A model generated the notes under the pieces. That model had not been told where the DNA came from, did not search any database, and saw nothing but the letters and a program-made list of their open reading frames with translations. The position numbers were made by a program, and so were the translations under genes. Shown here in pieces: positions 1 to 12,119 of a stretch of DNA of 64,000 bases. The stretch lies in contig CM077599.1 of NCBI GenBank assembly GCA_039654915.1, positions 18,230,501-18,294,500 of the forward strand, given 5' to 3'. Every line of letters begins with the position of its first letter. Within the stretch, counting starts at the first letter, position 1. Source of the DNA: Aquilaria yunnanensis. Lineage: Eukaryota; Streptophyta; Magnoliopsida; Malvales; Thymelaeaceae.

Positions 1-1
1 T

Positions 2-2268
2 TTAGATGCCATTGAGAGTGACCACAACTTTGCGTGGGGTGGGTGCATCACGGTGCTCGCACAGCCATATTCCCTGCAGCATAAGCAAGAGACACACATG
101 AACATCGAATTTGATGACAGCGTCCAGGCTACAGCATTACAACAAACTGACATATACTGTGAACAGCATAACTATTTGTCGCCACAAATGTTGTTGGTGC
201 CACAAACTACAGGGTACTAGATGACAGGCAGGAATGTTTTTATAAAGTCACCATTTTCCAGGACAGCAAGCAAGCATTCAAAGCAAAAGCTCAGTAGACT
301 AGGGACATGCTGTAAAACAGGCAAGATACTCCCCCAGGTTGATCGGTCCTGTGGTCCAACAAATCCTCAAAAGGAACACGGTCCTTGATAGATTTGTCTT
401 CTATGCTTCTTGAAAATTTCTAACACGCCCTTGCACTCCATTTCTAAATGCAAAGAAAAAAGAACTGGAGAAAAGGAACCCCAGTTCAAAAACCCTATCA
501 ACTTATCCACATGGTTATGCAATTTTTGAGCAGGAACCCTTCCCCCATAAGGACTCATGCTAAGTATTTCTATAGATTTTTTAAGACATACTCTAGTCGT
601 AGTTTTACACCATCTGTTCCAGGAACAAATAACTCAAGCTGCAGACACAGATGCAAGAGAGACAAGGTTAAGGCATACTCTCTTCTTACTTATTATTTCC
701 CTTGGACTAACTAACATAATATGGATAAAATTGCTCGCCTTATCCATAAATCTAAGCAAACTAAAAGACACTGCTTAAATACTAATCATTAAAACCACAA
801 AAAAAAATAACTAGGCGAGTAACTCCTAAACAACATATCAACTACAACTATGGGGAATACCAAAATTTAGACGAGCAACAACTTGCCTGCCAAGTTCCCA
901 TGTTAAGCTGTCCATTTGTGATAGGAATCCTGTAAAATGAAAAAGAAATGTAAGGTAGAGATTATGCAAAAATTGTAGAGCAACCAATAAGTTAAAAGGG
1001 AGAAATAAGAGATCGCACGTAAGTTCACAGCCAAACATTGAGGATTTTATGTGAGCTGGCATATCATCAGGGCCTGCAGAAGTTCACATCGCTATCAGTA
1101 ACCACAATATTTTAACCAACAGGAACACTAGCAATGCATACTTCATATGAACAAGGGATGGGGAAAATACATTGCCAATCTCGCAACAGAAATTCATAAG
1201 TTATGTCCTATGCTTCTTCAACAAAATTTGAGGCAGTCTTAACCACCCATGTAAGAAGTAATCCCAAACTAAGACACAGCATCAAAGCTTAATTTCTAAC
1301 AAGAACTGCGCATAATATGAAAAGGCTAACTTAAGAATTAAGTTACCATGGCCAAACAGCCCAATCAAAGCAATGATGGCACTCTCAGGGTCCTCCACCA
1401 AATTGGGTTTAAATTGATGTTTAAGGTCCTTACATTACAACACGCAACGCAAGACTATATAACAAACCACGTTAGTGCATGGTGAAATGTTTGAAGTACA
1501 TCAACTTGGGTTAATTCCTAAATCTTTGATGCTTTGAGAAAGAAATTCAGTAAAGTCTACAATGCTGAAACAGACAACTCGGTCACTAACCTTCCAGGGT
1601 ATGCTTCCATGGAGCAGATCTCCCCTGAAAAAGTGGAGCAAACGCGGATGAACGCCTATTACAGAGTAATAGATAAAAGAAGTAAGCACGTCATGACATA
1701 GCCAAGCAAGGAACTTGCCTCAGGGACAATCTTGTTAAGAAAAGTCTCGGTGTCATCTCGAACATCAGAGTCGTAGTTCTCGTTGATGGTAAGAGAAGCG
1801 CTTGTGTGATGCACTGAAAAAACAATTCGGGACAGATGGGTCAAGCAGAAACAATCGAGACAGATACGGCCGTCTGGAGAGGGAAAATGACTCACAGAAG
1901 AGATGAGCAAGGCCACACTTAAATTCGGACAAATCGGCGGCAATTTCCTTCAGTATCTGACGTAAAACGAAATTCATCGAAATTTAGATGATCTCTTATT
2001 CCAATTCCTTGATTCATGAACACTGAGTTGTATTCAGAAGGTAGAATATACTTGGGACAGAATAAGTAGAGGGGCAAAGGACCTTGGAAGTGACGAGATG
2101 GCAACCTCGACGATGAGGAGGAAGAGTGATGGTCTTCTGAGCCCACTTGGGGCCGGCGGCGGTGGCGGCCATGGAGGGATCAGCGATTGGTCTCGTGGGG
2201 AGCGAATTTCGTACGCTAAGTCGGGGAGCAGGGGCAGGCTTCGGTGAAAAGATCGCGAAGCTTTGCAT
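2..2268 (-). CDS. YjbQ/UPF0047 family protein, plastid-targeted form, 7 exons, 181 aa
   Basis: Exons on the minus strand: 2268-2083, 1956-1896, 1813-1719, 1624-1591, 1073-1019, 929-887, 73-2; they join in frame to 181 codons plus TAA. The mature part starts near residue 38 (GPKWAQKTITLPPHRRGCH) and carries the family signatures HHTSASLTINENYDSDVRDD, APWKHTLEGPDDMPAHIKSS and GIWLCEHRD, ending VVVTLNGI as plant homologues do. Bacterial YjbQ has been linked to a weak thiamine-phosphate synthase activity; the plant role is not established. The first ~35 residues are rich in Ser, Pro, Arg and Ala, as in a chloroplast transit peptide (inferred). Met at 2268 is chosen because the transit-like stretch follows it; an in-frame Met at 2337 would add 23 residues, and one at 2172 would give a form without the peptide. 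Introns 3 and 6 use GC donors (GAG/GCAAGT, CAG/GCAAGT). No stops or frameshifts. Confidence 0.9.
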
Positions 2269-2532
2269 AGTGGGAAGCCCAGTCGAGAGGCTTTGCGGCC
2301 ACCTCCGTCGTCCTAAGATTTTGAGCCCAGCGCTCACACACCGACGGGCCTTTCACGCACCACACCACACGTTCCTTTTGGGCCCTCCTCAGTTCTCCGC
2401 TGCAAGTGGTTGTAACTGTGAATCGGAGACTTTGAGTTGGATTCGATTGAGGCAATGACAATACTAAACAAATCAATTGTGTTAGAAAAGTGCCCTTCCA
2501 AAATCTTTCTCATCTCCCATTTCCCCCACCAT

Positions 2533-2912
2533 CATTTGTCATTTTCGGCTAGTTGATTCTCTTGCATTTCTTTTATTACTTTACTGATCTTATTTAATGT
2601 TGTCTATCAAATTTTCTGATAGATGGAATCTCTCTCAAATTTTGGTACTTAAGAGTGATTCAAGACTTCATATGGTAGATATTCAATTGGATGCGAGCAA
2701 TGATATGAGACACCACCCTTATTTGTCATTTCCAACTAGATTCAGACTTTTGTCCAGATCTGATTAATTCTCTTTCATTTTTTTTATTACTTGACTGATT
2801 TTATCTAATGTTGTCTATAAGTTTTATAGTGAATATATTCTCTCTCAAATCTTAGTGTTTAAAAGTGATTCAAGACTCTCATATGGTACATCTTCAATTG
2901 AAAATGAGCAAC
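2533..2912. repeat. Degenerate tandem duplication, unit about 190 bp
   Basis: Two head-to-tail copies (about 2533-2702 and 2722-2912) share blocks such as TTTGTCATTT, TAATGTTGTCTAT, TCTCTCAAAT and AGTGATTCAAGACT in the same order. They sit just upstream of the YjbQ-like gene. No coding potential seen. Confidence 0.7.
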
Positions 2913-4914
2913 AGCGAGTCTAAGTTTTCTCTTGAGTTCACGGAATCTCTGCCCCATTAAGGTGTCCTAACTACCTTTGCTTTTTTAGGTTTTATAGGTA
3001 GTTTTTTTTGTGTTTATAGATACATTTTTTTTAAGTCTTTTGATGTCTGATTAGTTTCAGCACTGTCTAGTTATTTATCAGCTTAGTTTAGATTTTATTT
3101 TAGTTATTTGTAAGTTTACTATTCTGAATTTGTTATAGTTTATATGGAAGGTTCGGTTCAATCCGATTATTTTTCTTTCATTCGATGTCATAGAAACAAG
3201 TAACCCTTTAATGACCTATTTTATGTTTATGTTGTCCCTCATAGCATTATACAGTTATTGATTTATAAGATACCATTTTGTTCAATTTTAATTAAAATGA
3301 AAGCATTATTTATTAAAAAAAAAAAGTACTCACAAAATTCTATTAATAGTTTGATAGATAGTTAAAAATGTTGAGGTTTTTTAATTTTATGCATCTAATT
3401 AAATATTATGACATAAAATTTTGCATGAAGTTTTAGTGTGTTTGGAAAATATTCTTGCAAATATGTCTTCTAACAAAGCATCTGACAAAGTTCTATGTGC
3501 CTAAACATTAATCTAGTTTTCAGACATTTTGTGGTTCTCTTTTCATATATGTTAAATTCAAAGGATGATCAAATCGAAGATATGGATGATACTCGTGACC
3601 ATAAGAGGTGAGTGCTTGATCTTACCCAGGAACATTAGCCTTCGTATTTCAAGACTTAGGGCGAATATGGAAGCCATTCTTCGCCGGCTATTTTTATAAT
3701 GGAAGGAGCATGGAACCCAGCTACTAAGTTTGAAGCTTTAGGATGTGTATGTTTCTTGCTGACGATGAATTTTGAGCTCGTCCACGCCTTGCTTATCGGG
3801 CCTTATCAATCGTCATTGGCAGTGGATGTTAAAGTAGTATTTTAAGCACTTTGTTTCCCTTCTAAGCAATTTTTCCCCAATGTCATTATTTTAACTTATT
3901 GTAAGCAATATCGCAAACGCCAACAACATCAAGAGGCGCATCATTTGCTCTGGGAAATTAAATCCTTGACGATCCCTCATATTGTGCGTTTCTGTCTTTT
4001 AACAGTCAAGCAACAAGCAGTCCATCAAGCCCATTGTTTAGCTTCTTGTATTCCCTCATCTTTTTTTAGCTATTAATGTGATGTTTCTTTTTCTTTTTGA
4101 GTAGGAAAAAAAAAAAAGAAGAGGCATAAGGATTTTATGAGGATAAAATGAAGGAAAGGAACCGTGATGGAGCAAATGAATAAGCTAGGGTACCATCAAT
4201 AAATTTTACCCTACAAAATTCTACCTAGAATAATTTGTCAGTCAAATTTTATAAATTTAATAAACTTTTACACTGTTATAAAATTTTAGATGGAGCAAAA
4301 TGATGTATAAAGTACAAATCATTTTTTTCAAGTTGGCTCAAATCAACTAATAATATTTTTTTTCTTCAGCCAATTAAGGAAGAAGGTGGTAGCTGAGAGG
4401 TTGGAACTGGTGCGAGCTGAAGAAGGCTGATGGGATAATTATTACTAGACTAGGGGTAGGGGGAAGAAAATTTTCAAGAGTAGTTTGTTTTAAGAAAATA
4501 TGAGAAAAACAAAGAGAGAAAGAGAGAGAATAGTAGAGATGGCCATAGCAATGAATTTGTAAGGGTGCTAGGAAAAGTTGCCATGGATCCCTTTCTCAGA
4601 CCGATAGACATTAGTCGATATTATCAAGGAATAATGAGGAATCTATGATATATTTTTACGTAAATTAAGTTTTGAAAGGGAGGTTCTTGGGAGTCCATAG
4701 AAAACAAATGTTTATGTAAATGATAAAACTATAAAGTGAACAGAAAAAGTAACTCCAAATCCAACCCTCAAGAAAGAAAAAAAAAACTAGTCAATGAAGT
4801 GACAAAAATAAATATTTAATCAGCCTAAGTACATCTGCATCCCGTAAACTTTGCCAACGTTTAGTCATCTAACTGAATAACTCTGATGCTAAAAGTCCCT
4901 TAACTTTGTTAATG
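2913..4914. other. Non-coding AT-rich stretch
   Basis: About 2 kb with no convincing reading frame on either strand, homopolymer A/T runs, and no clear terminal repeats. Probably decayed transposon sequence. Confidence 0.5.
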
Positions 4915-4922
4915 CATATGAG

Positions 4923-5838
4923 TAGTAGTGAAAGTTCAGGTTATAAGGTCATGTTCAGGTTGAAACTTGATTTTTACAGGTTGTCACCAACCCGATTAAC
5001 CCTAACCCTAACCCTAACCCTAACCCTAACCCGATCCTATTTTTTGTTAGAACCCAAACCGAATCTAACCCGATTAGGGTTGGGTTGACCCAAAATTCTA
5101 GATACTTAGAAGCCAATGCTAAGTTGCTTACCTTTCAAATGTGTCTCTGCTCTGAATCTTCGATGGTGGTCGGCAATAATGTCAAGAGTGATGAGCCAAT
5201 AACTGTGACTCTGCGCGGAGAGGGTGGTGGTCAGTGGGTTAGAGGCCGGACGGTGTAATAACACAAATGGCACTTCGTCTTCTATGCTGCTACTGTCGTT
5301 TGGTTTGGGGAATAGATGGACAAATCAAAATCATGAAATCGGGACAGTTATGCGCTACTAGCATGCCGCTATTGTTTTGCTTAGGGGGTGGTCCGACTAG
5401 AATCTAGAGATCGTTGAATCGAGATAGGAAGTTAGGAATGAATGAAGAGGACTAGAGCAAAAAGTAGCCTGGAGAGGGTAGTTAGGGCTTTGGTTAGATT
5501 AGGAAAATAGGGATTCGGTTGTTGGGCTGGCATTTTGGGCTTAAAAAATAGAATTAGGCTACGGGTTGGGCTTTGCCTATCATCTATGTAATATAAATAT
5601 ATAATTGGGTGGTCGGTTAAATGAATAATGGACTAATGGCAATGGACCTAACTCATAGTAAGCAAAAAAATAGGGTTGGGTTGGATATTTTTGAGTCAAC
5701 CCGACCCAAACTGATTTTTTAAATTTTGGAAACGGTCAGATCTGATCAACCCGAACACACAATTTTCCTTTCTCTAATCCAACCTTAACCCTAAAATTAG
5801 GGTCGGGTTTGGGTTTAAGGTCACCACTTACACCTCTA
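4923..5838. mobile_element. Non-autonomous hAT-like element with telomere-like repeats
   Basis: The ends are TAGTAGTGAAAG and, reverse-complemented, TAGAGGTGTAAG. They are flanked by near-identical 8-bp sequences CATATGAG (4915-4922) and TATATGAG (5839-5846), as expected for a hAT target duplication. The subterminal parts are rich in the string AACCCGA/GGGTTGGGTTGA in both orientations. No transposase coding. The outer ends are degenerate, so this is an old insertion. Confidence 0.65.
5000..5032 (+). repeat. Telomere-like hexamer array (CCCTAA)5
   Basis: Five perfect CCCTAA units plus CC. The unit is the TTAGGG type, not the TTTAGGG heptamer of most plant telomeres. It lies within the left subterminal region of the hAT-like element, where related AACCC strings are common, so it probably expanded there and is not a former chromosome end. 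Confidence 0.85.
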
Positions 5839-5846
5839 TATATGAG

Positions 5847-6374
5847 TTGGTCCGTCATATAATAAAAAGTGCCCCCTAATGCGATGCACCATGGATGTTG
5901 TCTAACCCATTGTTGACCACAAAAGGAAGTACTGAGTTAGTTATACTAAGCTAGACGTTGTGAACTATTTTTTTGCAAACACAAAATTATGAATGCATGA
6001 TATGTAATTAGAGCAAAAAATTATTTTTTCCCTTTTATTTTTCATTCCCATATCACATTGAGAATTCACATTAATTCAAAAATTAATGATTTTTTCTAAT
6101 TTTTTCTTCTTGATTCCATCTAAAGCTCTCTTGATATCCTATCTTTAATCCATGATTTTTTCACCTGCCCTCATTTTTTAGCATAGCTACATTGATAAGG
6201 TTGATGTCGATGTTTGTATGCTGAATGTTAATTCATGATTTTATTCATCGCTTATGGTTAATTTGCCTGCAATCAATGGCATTATTCCAAGATGCAATTT
6301 AGAATACTAAAGATCTATGAGATTAGAGAATTTTATTACAACAATTTGTTGGCTGACATCCAATAAGCTTTAGA
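5847..6374. other. Non-coding AT-rich stretch
   Basis: About 530 bp without a credible reading frame or recognisable repeat ends. Confidence 0.5.
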
Positions 6375-6375
6375 A

Positions 6376-7565
6376 TTTTAGTTTGTTTAGAATTTGGTGT
6401 TAGTTTTCCTATTCATATAGGATTTGGTTTTCTTATTTTGATGTGATTTAGGTTTATATATAGTCTATAAAATGGCTTGTTGTATTAAAGTTTTGAGTAT
6501 AAGAAAAAAGTCAATATAGTGAAGAGGTAATATGTGAAGGTTTTACGAGTAAGGTGGCTTTTAAAATTCTCATATCATGTGTAATTATGTGAGGGAAAAA
6601 TATTGCAGTTATCAGTGGTGTGTAGGGAATCTATAAGCCAGTATAAGCACTAAGGACATACTTATTTTGTAATCTCTATGCTTTATTCAAGTGGGTCTCT
6701 TTTATCTGTGGATGTAAGCTATTTAATAGCTAAACCATGTTAAATTCATATATGTTTACTCCTTCATTGTGCGTGATGGGTGGTTAGAGAATTTTTTCTT
6801 AACTAGTGATATCGAAGCATATAATTTAGTCCAGACATGGTGGACCGTGTAGTGCATTTGTAGCATTATGGAGCTCGTGGTGTGTTACTAGCATGGTGGA
6901 GCATATAGTTCGATGCTTGCCATAGTGGAGTGTTTGGATTTTTCGGTGAAGCCTTAAGGAATCGTCTTGAGGATATTTGATAGTGGTTATGGTGTGGTAT
7001 CGACAGTTAGGTATAAGTTTGAAGATTGAAGATTCTGTTCATAGGTGTTGATACTCGTGATGTTGATGTTTGTGATGCTAGGTTAAGTATTTTAGTTTGT
7101 TTAGGATTTGGTTTTAATTTTCCTGATTGTTTATTATTTGATTTTCTTATTTTGCTATGGTTTAAGTTTTTGTGTTGCCTAGAAAAGAGCTTATTGTGTT
7201 AGAGTTTTGAGTATGAGAGAAAAACTAATATGGTAAAGAGATAAAATGTGAAAGTTTCAAAAGGGAGAAAAGGTTTGGAGGTTAGAGAGAGCTAGGATGA
7301 GAAGCATTTTATAATTCTTGTATCTTGTAATTGTACGAGGGCAAGATATTAGGGTTATTAATGGTGTGTAAAAGATTCATAGGCTAATGTGAGCACTAAT
7401 GACATACCTCTGTTATAATATCTATATTTTGTTCAAGTGGATTTCTCTTATTTGTAGATGTATGTCAGTTAAGAGTCGAACCACTTTAAATTCGTATGTG
7501 TTTATTTGATCATGTTTGTTATCCTACTGTGTGTGATGGGTAATTGGAGAATTTTTCCCAACGCA
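6376..7565 (+). mobile_element. TRIM-like element: two direct repeats around a short core
   Basis: Copy 1 (about 6376-6800) and copy 2 (about 7089-7562) align in order through TTTAGTTTGTTTAG, AGTTTTGAGTAT, a purine-rich block, GGTGTGTA, AGTGTGAGCACTAA-like blocks and GTGATGGGT. Between them are only ~290 bp. Just after copy 1 is TGATATCGAAGC (near 6808), which resembles the initiator-Met tRNA primer site TGGTATCAGAGC. That layout fits a terminal-repeat retrotransposon in miniature or a deleted Copia element. The polypurine tract and exact TG..CA borders are not clear. Confidence 0.45.
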
Positions 7566-8636
7566 ATTATAGGAGAAAGGTACTTTCTTCATATTAGTTG
7601 TAATAATTTGTCAATTAATGCACAAAAAAAAGCATCAACAAAAGAAGAAAAAAGTAGAAGAAGCAAAGAAAGTGCAGTAAAGCAACCTGATTCGTGGACC
7701 AATTTTGCATTGTTAGCCTTTTAGCTCATACTTTGTGTATTGGAGGCCAAGACTAGTGCACCCACGTTGGTCATTAATGGTTGGACCATGAATCATTTCC
7801 CATGAGCGACCTTGCACTTATAGGCATGATATAATGGGCTCGACCCTAATTTGCTCTCTTTTTGTCACCAATTTAAGGTCTTATAAAAGAAGCAGCTTGC
7901 GAAGAAGTCAAAGAAAAAAACTCTATATCTCAATCTGATCTTTGCCACGAAGCTGTGAAAATGTGAAAAAAAAAATTCAAGACCAATTATTTCATCATTT
8001 TTAGGATTATAATTGAATGGATGGCTACCTTGGAGGTGAAAATAACCTTAGAAAAGTTCATTGATTTGTTTAGCCAAAAACTTGTCAAAAGAGAAGCTCT
8101 AGCTTTTCTTTAATTTTCAAATTTCGACCCTTCAATCACTTAGTGATTAATCTTCCATTAGTTGAAGTCAGGTCAGGGTCGATTCTCTACCACATTTCCA
8201 CTACTCGCCTCCTAGTTCCATGATTTTGGTTTTAGTTTTGCTTTGGTTATTGGTTGGCTATTGCTATAGGTAGCATTAGATGAGTGGTCATTAAGCAAAT
8301 GTGATTCTTTGCCTCCATTAAGAATTGAGGAGGAAATTATGTGATGTGGTTATCTAAGATTGGGAGGCGCTGTGCTCCTTAATTATCATGTAAAAAATGG
8401 AAATCAAGTGGTGGGTTGGAGTTTGGAAGGGGTTTTAGTTTGAGAAGGGAAAAATCCTATGGCAACAGAGTCTTAAAAACCAAAAAGGGATTGGTAGATT
8501 TTAGGTTAAATAGAAATAGGGTTAAATGTTTTCTTGAGTTGGTGGTTTGAAGGAGTTCTTGGGAAAAAAAAGATTATAATTCCTAAGGGTAGACTTGCGG
8601 AGTGCTGGTAGGAGCTCGGTTTGGAGATCATCAATC
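7566..8636. other. Non-coding stretch
   Basis: About 1 kb without a credible gene; the short frame near 7506-7724 is rich in Lys from an A-rich run and has no recognisable domain. Confidence 0.45.
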
Positions 8637-8689
8637 TTGTTGGAATTCTTGGCACACCAAGATCCTTTTAAGATAGGATTTGAGCTCAT

Positions 8690-9010
8690 TGAGCTAACTC
8701 TAGCTTGAACAGTTATCTAAGGCAGCTAAAAGTAGCTCATTTTAGCTCAAGTCAGCTCACTTCAGCTTCTGGTAGCTGAATGTAGCTGGACTTCAGCTAT
8801 AAGTAGCTCAAAGTAGCAGGACTTCAGCTCAAGTTAGCTCAAGTCAGCTCACTTCAGCTTTTGGTAGTTGAATGTAGCTGAACTTCAGTTCACTTCAGTT
8901 GAGAGTAGTTAACTCCAGCTCAAGGTCAGTTCAGGGAACTAGACCTTAGTTCATGGAGCTTGATTGGAGCTCAATGGTGCATAAGTAGCATAGTGAGCTA
9001 GCTTTGTGCC
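8690..9010 (+). repeat. Degenerate AGCT-rich tandem array
   Basis: Many variants of AGCTCAAGTCAGCTCACTTC and CTTCAGCTTCTGGTAGCTGA follow one another for about 320 bp. No coding potential. Confidence 0.8.
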
Positions 9011-9104
9011 AGCTCACCTTGCTTTTAGCTCAAAACCACCAAGAGACACATCTTTTGTGTAAAGGTATGTCTCTTCATCAAAAGAGATGACTATTGGCTA
9101 AAAG

Positions 9105-9440
9105 AACATGGCTTTTCATCCAAAGGAAGTGTTCCTTAAGTGAAAAGACATGTGTATATTCGGCCATGAGGGTGGTTAGGGTGGTTATTGCACCAAGAGT
9201 GATGTCCTATGACTTCAAGGGACATGTATATTCGGCCATAAGGTAGTTATGGGGTGGTTATAGGCCAAAGGAAGTGTTCCTTGGCTAAAAGACATGTATT
9301 TTCGCCATAACGTAGTTATGGGGTGGTTATAGGCCAAAGGAAGTGTTCCTTGGCTAAAAGACATGTATTTTCGCCGCCATACATGACCCTTGGCCAAAGG
9401 AAGTGTTCTTTGGCTTAAAAGACACCTTTCTTGGTGTAAA
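9105..9440 (+). repeat. Tandem repeat, period 69 bp
   Basis: The segment starting TAGGCCAAAGGAAGTGTTCC recurs with a 69-bp step (near 9261 and 9330). Partial and more degenerate copies lie on both sides, about five in all. The translated frame repeats accordingly but is not a gene. Confidence 0.85.
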
Positions 9441-10029
9441 GGTGTGCATTTTGGTTATCTATAAATAGCATTTAGAGACCAGCCATTTTAAGCACGAATT
9501 TGCACTCCATTTGCTCCATTTTCTTGAGAGAAAATTGTTCTCCTCCTATTTCCTTTAAAGGCCGAAATATTAAACACTTCTTGAGAGTATTGTGGGTGGA
9601 TTTACATAGAGATTGTTCATCTCTATTTCAAGCTTCAAGGCGCTCCTCTAAGATCAAGTTTTCCCTCAAGTTTTTTCGCTAAAGATAACCAAGAAGAAAG
9701 GTGCACATCTTTTCTTGGTTTAGTAGCATGTTAGGTTTCATTTTCGTATATTCTTAGTAGCATGCTAGGATTTATTTAACAAAACTTGTATGTGATTTTG
9801 ATATGTTATATAATATGTTATGCATGCCTATATCCATGTTGAATTCAAATGAACAAATATGCATGTGGCATATACATGAGTAGATAACATAAAAGTATGT
9901 TATCATAAGATCATAAGATCCTGAAATCTTCAATCTTGCATCTTTTAAGGGGCTAGTCAATGAGGTAATGGTACCATCGGGTGGTGGCTCATGACCACGT
10001 CTAACTTGTCCTTGCTACAAATTTTTGTT

Positions 10030-11233
10030 GGTTATCACAATGGTGCCTGCAAATGGTATCGATCATAAAGCACATCTCAGCAGCAAGTTCGGGCCTCTAC
10101 TAGTCCTATATGGAATTTCGGGCCAAATTTGGGACTTGCTTTGTTTTATGGCGCAAATGCAAATGGGGCTTCAACTTTGCCTATTAATCCAACCCATTTT
10201 GAGCAGATATGGATGTATGTAGATCAAAGTGGTGTTTATGGACCTCATTTTTATTTAAAAATATAAGTAAAAAGTACATAAAATTAAATGTTAACCCCAC
10301 TATTTTAAATAAAAATATTTGAAATAAAATAATATCTTCACAAAAAGGAAATAGTTGAAACAAAATTTTGAGTCACTAATTACAAACTAGATTTTTTCGC
10401 TCTCATTTTTTTTTTATCTCAAATGCAATGCTAGTTTTTATGTTTTACGTAATTAGTTCAATTAGCCCTCAATTACGAGTCATTCTAAATTCATTAAGCT
10501 TCACAAATCAAGTCAAGCTCAAAATTTTCAAACAAGTCATGTTAATCCCTAATAGAGGTGTCAAAGTCATCAAAGAAATATATTGTTCTCCACTTGTTTT
10601 TATTGTGAAATTATAAACTCTACTCTATTTGGATTATTTTATTTAAAAAAATAGAATTAGTATATTTATAGGCAATTTAGCTTGAATAGTAGGAGAGCAC
10701 CCTTTAATTTTTTTTTTGAAAAATTAACTAAATACTAAATATCTAATGATTTGCTTGTAAAAAGAACAAACATATTTATTTCAAAATTCATTTTAAAATT
10801 TCTAAATAATTTAAAAATTTTATTCAATTTAAAGTAAATGTAAAGCACATATATTTTGTGACCATAGACGTACTTATTTGTAAAATCAATAAACCTTAAT
10901 ATTTTACATCAAATTAAAACTAAAGGTTACTCAAAATAATATTTTGTTTGTATGTATATTATTAGAAATTAATTCAAATAATTTTTTATTTAGATGGCTC
11001 CAATTTTTTTTATGTATTAAAAAATTTACAAAAGAATTATTACAAGAGATATATTCTTTTACCATAGTTGTGTTATGATTTAACTTTTGACCAATTCAAA
11101 TTTTGGGACTAATTGTAATTTAGGTTTATATATAGACCCCACTTTAAAAATATTCTAGATCCACCATTGATTTTGAGGTTTCAAATGGGATTTTGGTTGC
11201 GCCCGGGGGTTTGTCTGGTGATCTTGGTAATGT
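10030..11233. other. AT-rich stretch with a short coding-like relic
   Basis: About 10080-10240 reads in one frame with a peptide ending FEQIWMYVDQSGVYGPHF, possibly retroelement-derived. The rest, to about 11170, is AT-rich with no gene. Confidence 0.35.
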
Positions 11234-12093
11234 ATGAGTTCTAATCCACCCATTGTGAATGAAGTTGTTGCTCTTTATTCCGATATGGATGGCAGTAGCT
11301 CCCTAGGGTTCATGTCTTGGACTCTCATTGAGGCTAAATTGGGCGGTGAGGCGATGTCGGGTGTTGAACCTAAAGAATTGATTGGTGAGGCTAATTGGGC
11401 TGCTGATGCCAAAGAATTGGATGTGTCTGTGAATTTGAGTCAAGATCAAGGGGTTCATTTTGGAAATCTAGTAAATCCTTTAAGTGTGATACTTCCATAT
11501 GAAGGTATGTGTGTTGGCATCGTTAATGATTATTTGCATTTAAATTCATCTACTTGGGCTGATAGATTCTTAAACAATGAGTGCAAACTTGCAATTTGAG
11601 GAGTTTGATGACTTGGCTATAAAGTTTACCAGGGAAGTGGACAGGAAAAAAAAAAAAGAAATGTTGAAGGGTCCATTGCAAAGTAAACAGGCGATGAAGA
11701 GAAAAGGAGAGACAATTAACCAAGAGCTAAAAAAGGTCAAAGAACATCGTAAAGTACAACAATAGAGAAAGGGGTTCTAACAAAGAGAATATTTTGTGTA
11801 AAGCCAAAGATGTTCCATTGACTTAGGAGAAATTGTGATTGAAAAAGAGACTTAAAACTGGCCAATATTTTGTTTCACTCCAAGATAAAGCTACCCTCAA
11901 AGGTTCTCGGTTGTGATTCTGGGTATAGGGGTGGTGTCGTTGTCTTGGTTTAGGGTTTTGTGCTAGAATACTGTACTAGAGTCTTTTTTTTGGTGATCTC
12001 ATTGTTGTAGGCTTAAGTTATAGTGTCATTGGGGATCGATTTCTTTGGGTTTTAAATTGTTTCCGCCATCATCTTTTCCTCTAAGATAATATT
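11234..12093 (+). mobile_element. LINE-like retroelement 3' part, interrupted by the CACTA element
   Basis: Frames at 11234-11599 (121 codons) and 11577-11765 overlap and read as one broken protein with no domain I recognise; key strings are STWADRFLNNECKLQFEEFD and a Lys-rich tail. A 3'-UTR-like stretch follows to 12093. If the CACTA element is removed, the sequence continues at 20266 and ends near 20325 with TTTAATAAATCTTTT and an A run, like a polyadenylated retroposon tail. LINE assignment is inference. Confidence 0.4.
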
Positions 12094-12119
12094 CACTACT
12101 AAAAATTCCTTTATTTCCA

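Larger units (their letters stand above)
8637..9740 (+). repeat. LTR-like segment with TATA box (possible solo or 5' LTR)
   Basis: It starts TGTTGGAATTCTTGG and includes a promoter-like CTATAAATAGCA near 9460 followed by a leader-like region. No matching second copy, target duplication or primer site was found, so LTR identity is only suggested by layout. Confidence 0.3.

Noticed and set aside
3540..3880. A possible gene fragment (peptide-like EGAWNPATKFEALG)
   Set aside because: Short, with frame breaks and no recognised family or splice context.
5000..5032. A former chromosome end or fusion point
   Set aside because: Only five units, not the usual plant unit, and enclosed by hAT ends with an 8-bp duplication.
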